From Candidatus Nitrospira nitrificans (lineage in GTDB: Bacteria; Nitrospirota; Nitrospiria; Nitrospirales; Nitrospiraceae), in NCBI RefSeq assembly GCF_001458775.1, contig NZ_CZPZ01000006.1:57006-121005 (forward strand): 64,000 nt of DNA, written 5' to 3'. The notes beneath the pieces were generated by a model. The model saw only the letters and a program-made list of their open reading frames with translations, ran no database searches and was not told where the DNA came from. Every line of letters begins with the position of its first letter. The first letter of the stretch is position 1. The position numbers were made by a program, and so were the translations under genes. This document shows positions 61,696 through 64,000 of this stretch, piece after piece.

Positions 61696-63866
61696 TTATT
61701 CTCCACCCCGTCTTCTGATGGAACGGATGGCTTCAACAGCAGTCTGACCGTAGTCCGGTGTTTCGGTCAATGTCTCCAGCACTTTTATACTCGATAGGAT
61801 ACCAAGCTCACCGAGAAGTTCGATGAGGAATATAGTCAGTCGGTTTTTCTGAAATGAAGCCGAGCGCTCAAAGATGGTGATGAGCCTTTCTCGGTTGATC
61901 AAACCAAATTCCAGCAAAGATAGCACCATGTCTTGAAAGTCCGCGGCTAATTCGCGAAGGCCCTTTATGGGGAGCTTCATGTCTAGTGACCGACCAGCAT
62001 TCCACAGATGCATCAACGGGTCGATGGCTTCGAAAGGAAACTCTTTTCTTAACTTCTCCCAAAGGGGCGTGCACTTCGCCATGATGTCCTCATGGGAGAG
62101 CGTCGATTTATTTCCCCAGAACAAGATCTCCCCATAGAGTTGCCAAGCACGTTTTGCATCTGAATCTAAGTTGGCCAGTTGTGCCGGGAATGGTCGAAAA
62201 ATGGCACATCCAGCTTGTGCCAAGGCATACACGCGAGCGGTTTCTCGCGTGTTCGAACTTTCCGCGTCTATTTCTGTTGCCCATCGCTCGAAGGCAGGCA
62301 ATGCTCTTACGTCTCGCAATTGGATCAGTTCTTCGAGGATATAGTCACCGGCGATTCCATAGCTGGGTGCGCCCAGTGCCCCCCGTGTATAGAGAATGAC
62401 AAGGTCCTCTTATAACAGCTCACGGATTGCTGTGTAATAGGCACCCTGAAACACATCCTCGAATTGCTTGCTTATTGCCGAATAGGCCCATTCTCTGATT
62501 TCCTGGCTATCTTCTCCCTCAATAATGCTCTCAATCTCCTTGGTTACGCTTTCAGCATCGATCGCCGGCTCGAGCAAGTCATAAGCCATCCTTGTTTCCA
62601 CCAACTGCGTATTGAGAAAAAGGTTGTTCGTTTCAAATCCGGAAAGCACTTCAACAATTTCATCCCGCAACGGTCCTGTTACTTTATGTGCATACCCCTG
62701 AACTAGTTGAAGCGTCTCAAGCCCTAGATGATAGAGTCCGGTATCCCAGGACAGCCGTAAGAGCTTCGGGAGCTGGCTCGGAGGTTCTCCTTCATATCGC
62801 CAACAACAGGGCGCAGACATACAATTCACCGGCCGTAGGACTTTTTGAGCCATCGAGCAACCGTGCGATTTTTGACAACACCGGGGGCTTCGCTTGAGAC
62901 CGAAAGGCGTTATGGCATGCCGTGGTGATGAATGAAGTGGGCCATAGCCCTTCTCCGGGCTTTTCAAATATGTACAGATCCGCAAACAATCCTCCTCTGA
63001 CGAGTTTCCTATGTTCCGGAGGCCATTCCTTTAGTATTTTGTCGATCCTATTGTCAGTCCTTCGAATCAGAGACAATACCTCATCTAAGAATACGTCTTC
63101 GTACAAGAAAGATCCTGCGGCGCGTAGCAGCGCCTTTTCATAGCTCGTCAAAGATAAGACGCCTTCTCCAATCACCAATGAATCCACGAGCGGATGTACA
63201 TCAGCTTGATCGCCAATACGAAGCGCGAATTCCCCCGCATTGACGTAACAGGCGTGGAGCACTTGTTCTGCATCGCTTCTGGAAACGTTCTTTGCAAGTG
63301 GCCCCAGGCTACTTTGTAAGCACGCTGCTATGATTTTGCCATCTTCCAGGCCGATCAGCGCATCTCGTAACACGGCCTCATCGGTAATCATGGGGATGAC
63401 CATCTCAGATAGATGCCGATTTCGCGGTCGAGCAAGAGTTGAGGCGAGAACCTGCCGCTCACTGTTCTGTCGAAGAAGGGCTTCTGCTTCAAAATACAAC
63501 TGGAACTGTTCATGACGAAAAGAGCTACGATTGTAGCGAACCTCTACGAGATTGGACCTCGAGGCACTCGTGAGTAGATCGATGGCGGAAGACGGATGAT
63601 CAGAAATGGACGACGCAATCTGTTCTATCTCCCGAAGCGGAAGACTATAGGTAAGTTGGTCCGCCATCGCCTCCGCCATCCTAAGAAAGAGCTCACGGAC
63701 CTTTAACGGCTCACCAGTCCTCTCCGTAAGGCGACGTGTATAGGTTTCCAGCAAATCAGCTTTTGTCATCTGAGGCACATCTCCCATAGACTCTGAAACA
63801 CATTGTCCAGCTAGGCTCAATTCAAGAGGAGTCTTAAACGGCTGTACCAAGCTAGCCACGTCTCCA
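61696..63866 (-). pseudogene. STAND/NACHT-like NTPase, C-terminal part, multiply broken
   Basis: Three pieces of one long chain. The first piece runs to LYVCALLLAI and carries SSFRHEQFQLYFEAEALL, the winged-helix end typical of STAND NTPases. A frame change near 62795 joins it to RYEGEPPSQLPKLL. An in-frame TAA at 62410-62412 then divides the rest, which continues with EDLVILYTRGALGAP in the same frame. Helical repeats follow. The N-terminal NTPase part is missing; an IS3 element starts at about 63867. Confidence 0.6.
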
Positions 63867-64000
63867 TGGAAGTTGCCCTTCCCCCGATTTCACAGACACC
63901 TCCCTAAGTGGGAGAATGAGGAAATCGGAGGACAGTATGAGCTCGAAGACACGACGGTCGTATACGGAGGCGTTCAAAGAAGAAGCGGTGCGCTTAGTCC
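63867..64000 (+). mobile_element. IS3-family insertion, left end, cut by window edge
   Basis: A terminal repeat-like TGGAAGTTGCCCTTCCCCCG and ATTTCACAGACACCTCC precede orfA. The GACACCT part matches the end of the IS3 remnant at 4366-4395. The element has inserted in the STAND-like gene. Confidence 0.7.
63937..64000 (+). CDS. IS3-family transposase OrfA, N-terminus
   Basis: Twenty-one codons to the edge, reading SSKTRRSYTEAFKEEAVRLV, the start of the OrfA helix-turn-helix. GGAGG lies six bases before the ATG. The rest is outside the window. Confidence 0.8.
   Translation, partial: MSSKTRRSYTEAFKEEAVRLV

Overview
The window reads like a piece of a free-living bacterial chromosome around the replication origin. 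Protein content and style suggest phylum Nitrospirota, most likely a Nitrospira-like organism: a dnaA-dnaN-gyrB-gyrA block, a DsrE/F/H-like triplet, a stand-alone NuoF, a ferredoxin:thioredoxin-reductase catalytic chain, a Urate_ox_N membrane protein, a tandem ThyX-like protein, and recurring intergenic repeats of a kind I associate with that genus. This is inference; no rRNA or nitrite oxidoreductase gene lies in the window to prove it.

Layout. 1-3.6 kb: end of an M24 peptidase, a TatA-like protein with a duplicated amphipathic helix, and small exported proteins. 3.6-5.6 kb: a decayed integration site next to tRNA-Lys, with a frameshifted IS3 transposase joined to a tyrosine recombinase that has a frameshift and an internal deletion. 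5.6-9 kb: purA with a promoter-terminator leader, an almost intact ISNCY-type insertion beside that promoter, and tRNA-Ala. 9-17 kb: housekeeping genes (ABC-F ATPase, PilZ protein, rarA, hydrolase, folE-queD, erpA, ferredoxin, nuoF). 17.2-20.3 kb: a BsuBI/PstI-type restriction-modification pair inserted upstream of nuoF. 20.3-26.8 kb: Urate_ox_N protein, mdh, and a very large NorD-like VWA protein, then an FTR-like gene. 26.8-30 kb: a two-component system followed by three tiny genes that share one promoter architecture. 30-42 kb: smpB, dciA, gyrA, gyrB, dnaN, dnaA, a candidate oriC, DsrEFH-like genes and hisS. 42-60.4 kb: tandem ThyX, TPR protein, a helicase-like protein without a P-loop, tRNA-Leu, Sel1 protein, a Tat-signal aminotransferase, gcvP, a second two-component system with an HtrA protease, purU, rimO and a gamma carbonic anhydrase. 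60.4-64 kb: an eroding accessory region with an MNT antitoxin and truncated HEPN toxin, a multiply broken STAND-type NTPase, and an IS3 element running off the edge.

Most interesting signals. (1) Three small genes at 29.2-29.95 kb each follow a TGAAG-N3-TCTTCA site, with CA-ending half-sites every 11 bp and a -10 hexamer at exactly the same distance. This looks like an OmpR/PhoB-type regulon of the adjacent two-component system. (2) A roughly 125-bp terminal-inverted repeat family has four recognisable copies; two of them end 2-3 bp before the 5' end of a tRNA gene, in the same orientation. (3) Several proteins are unusual variants of known families: TatA with two amphipathic helices, double ThyX with split motifs, an SF1 helicase without Walker A, and a NorD-like protein with 38-residue repeats. 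Heptanucleotide repeats sit directly at the 3' ends of purA and mdh and between gyrB and gyrA.
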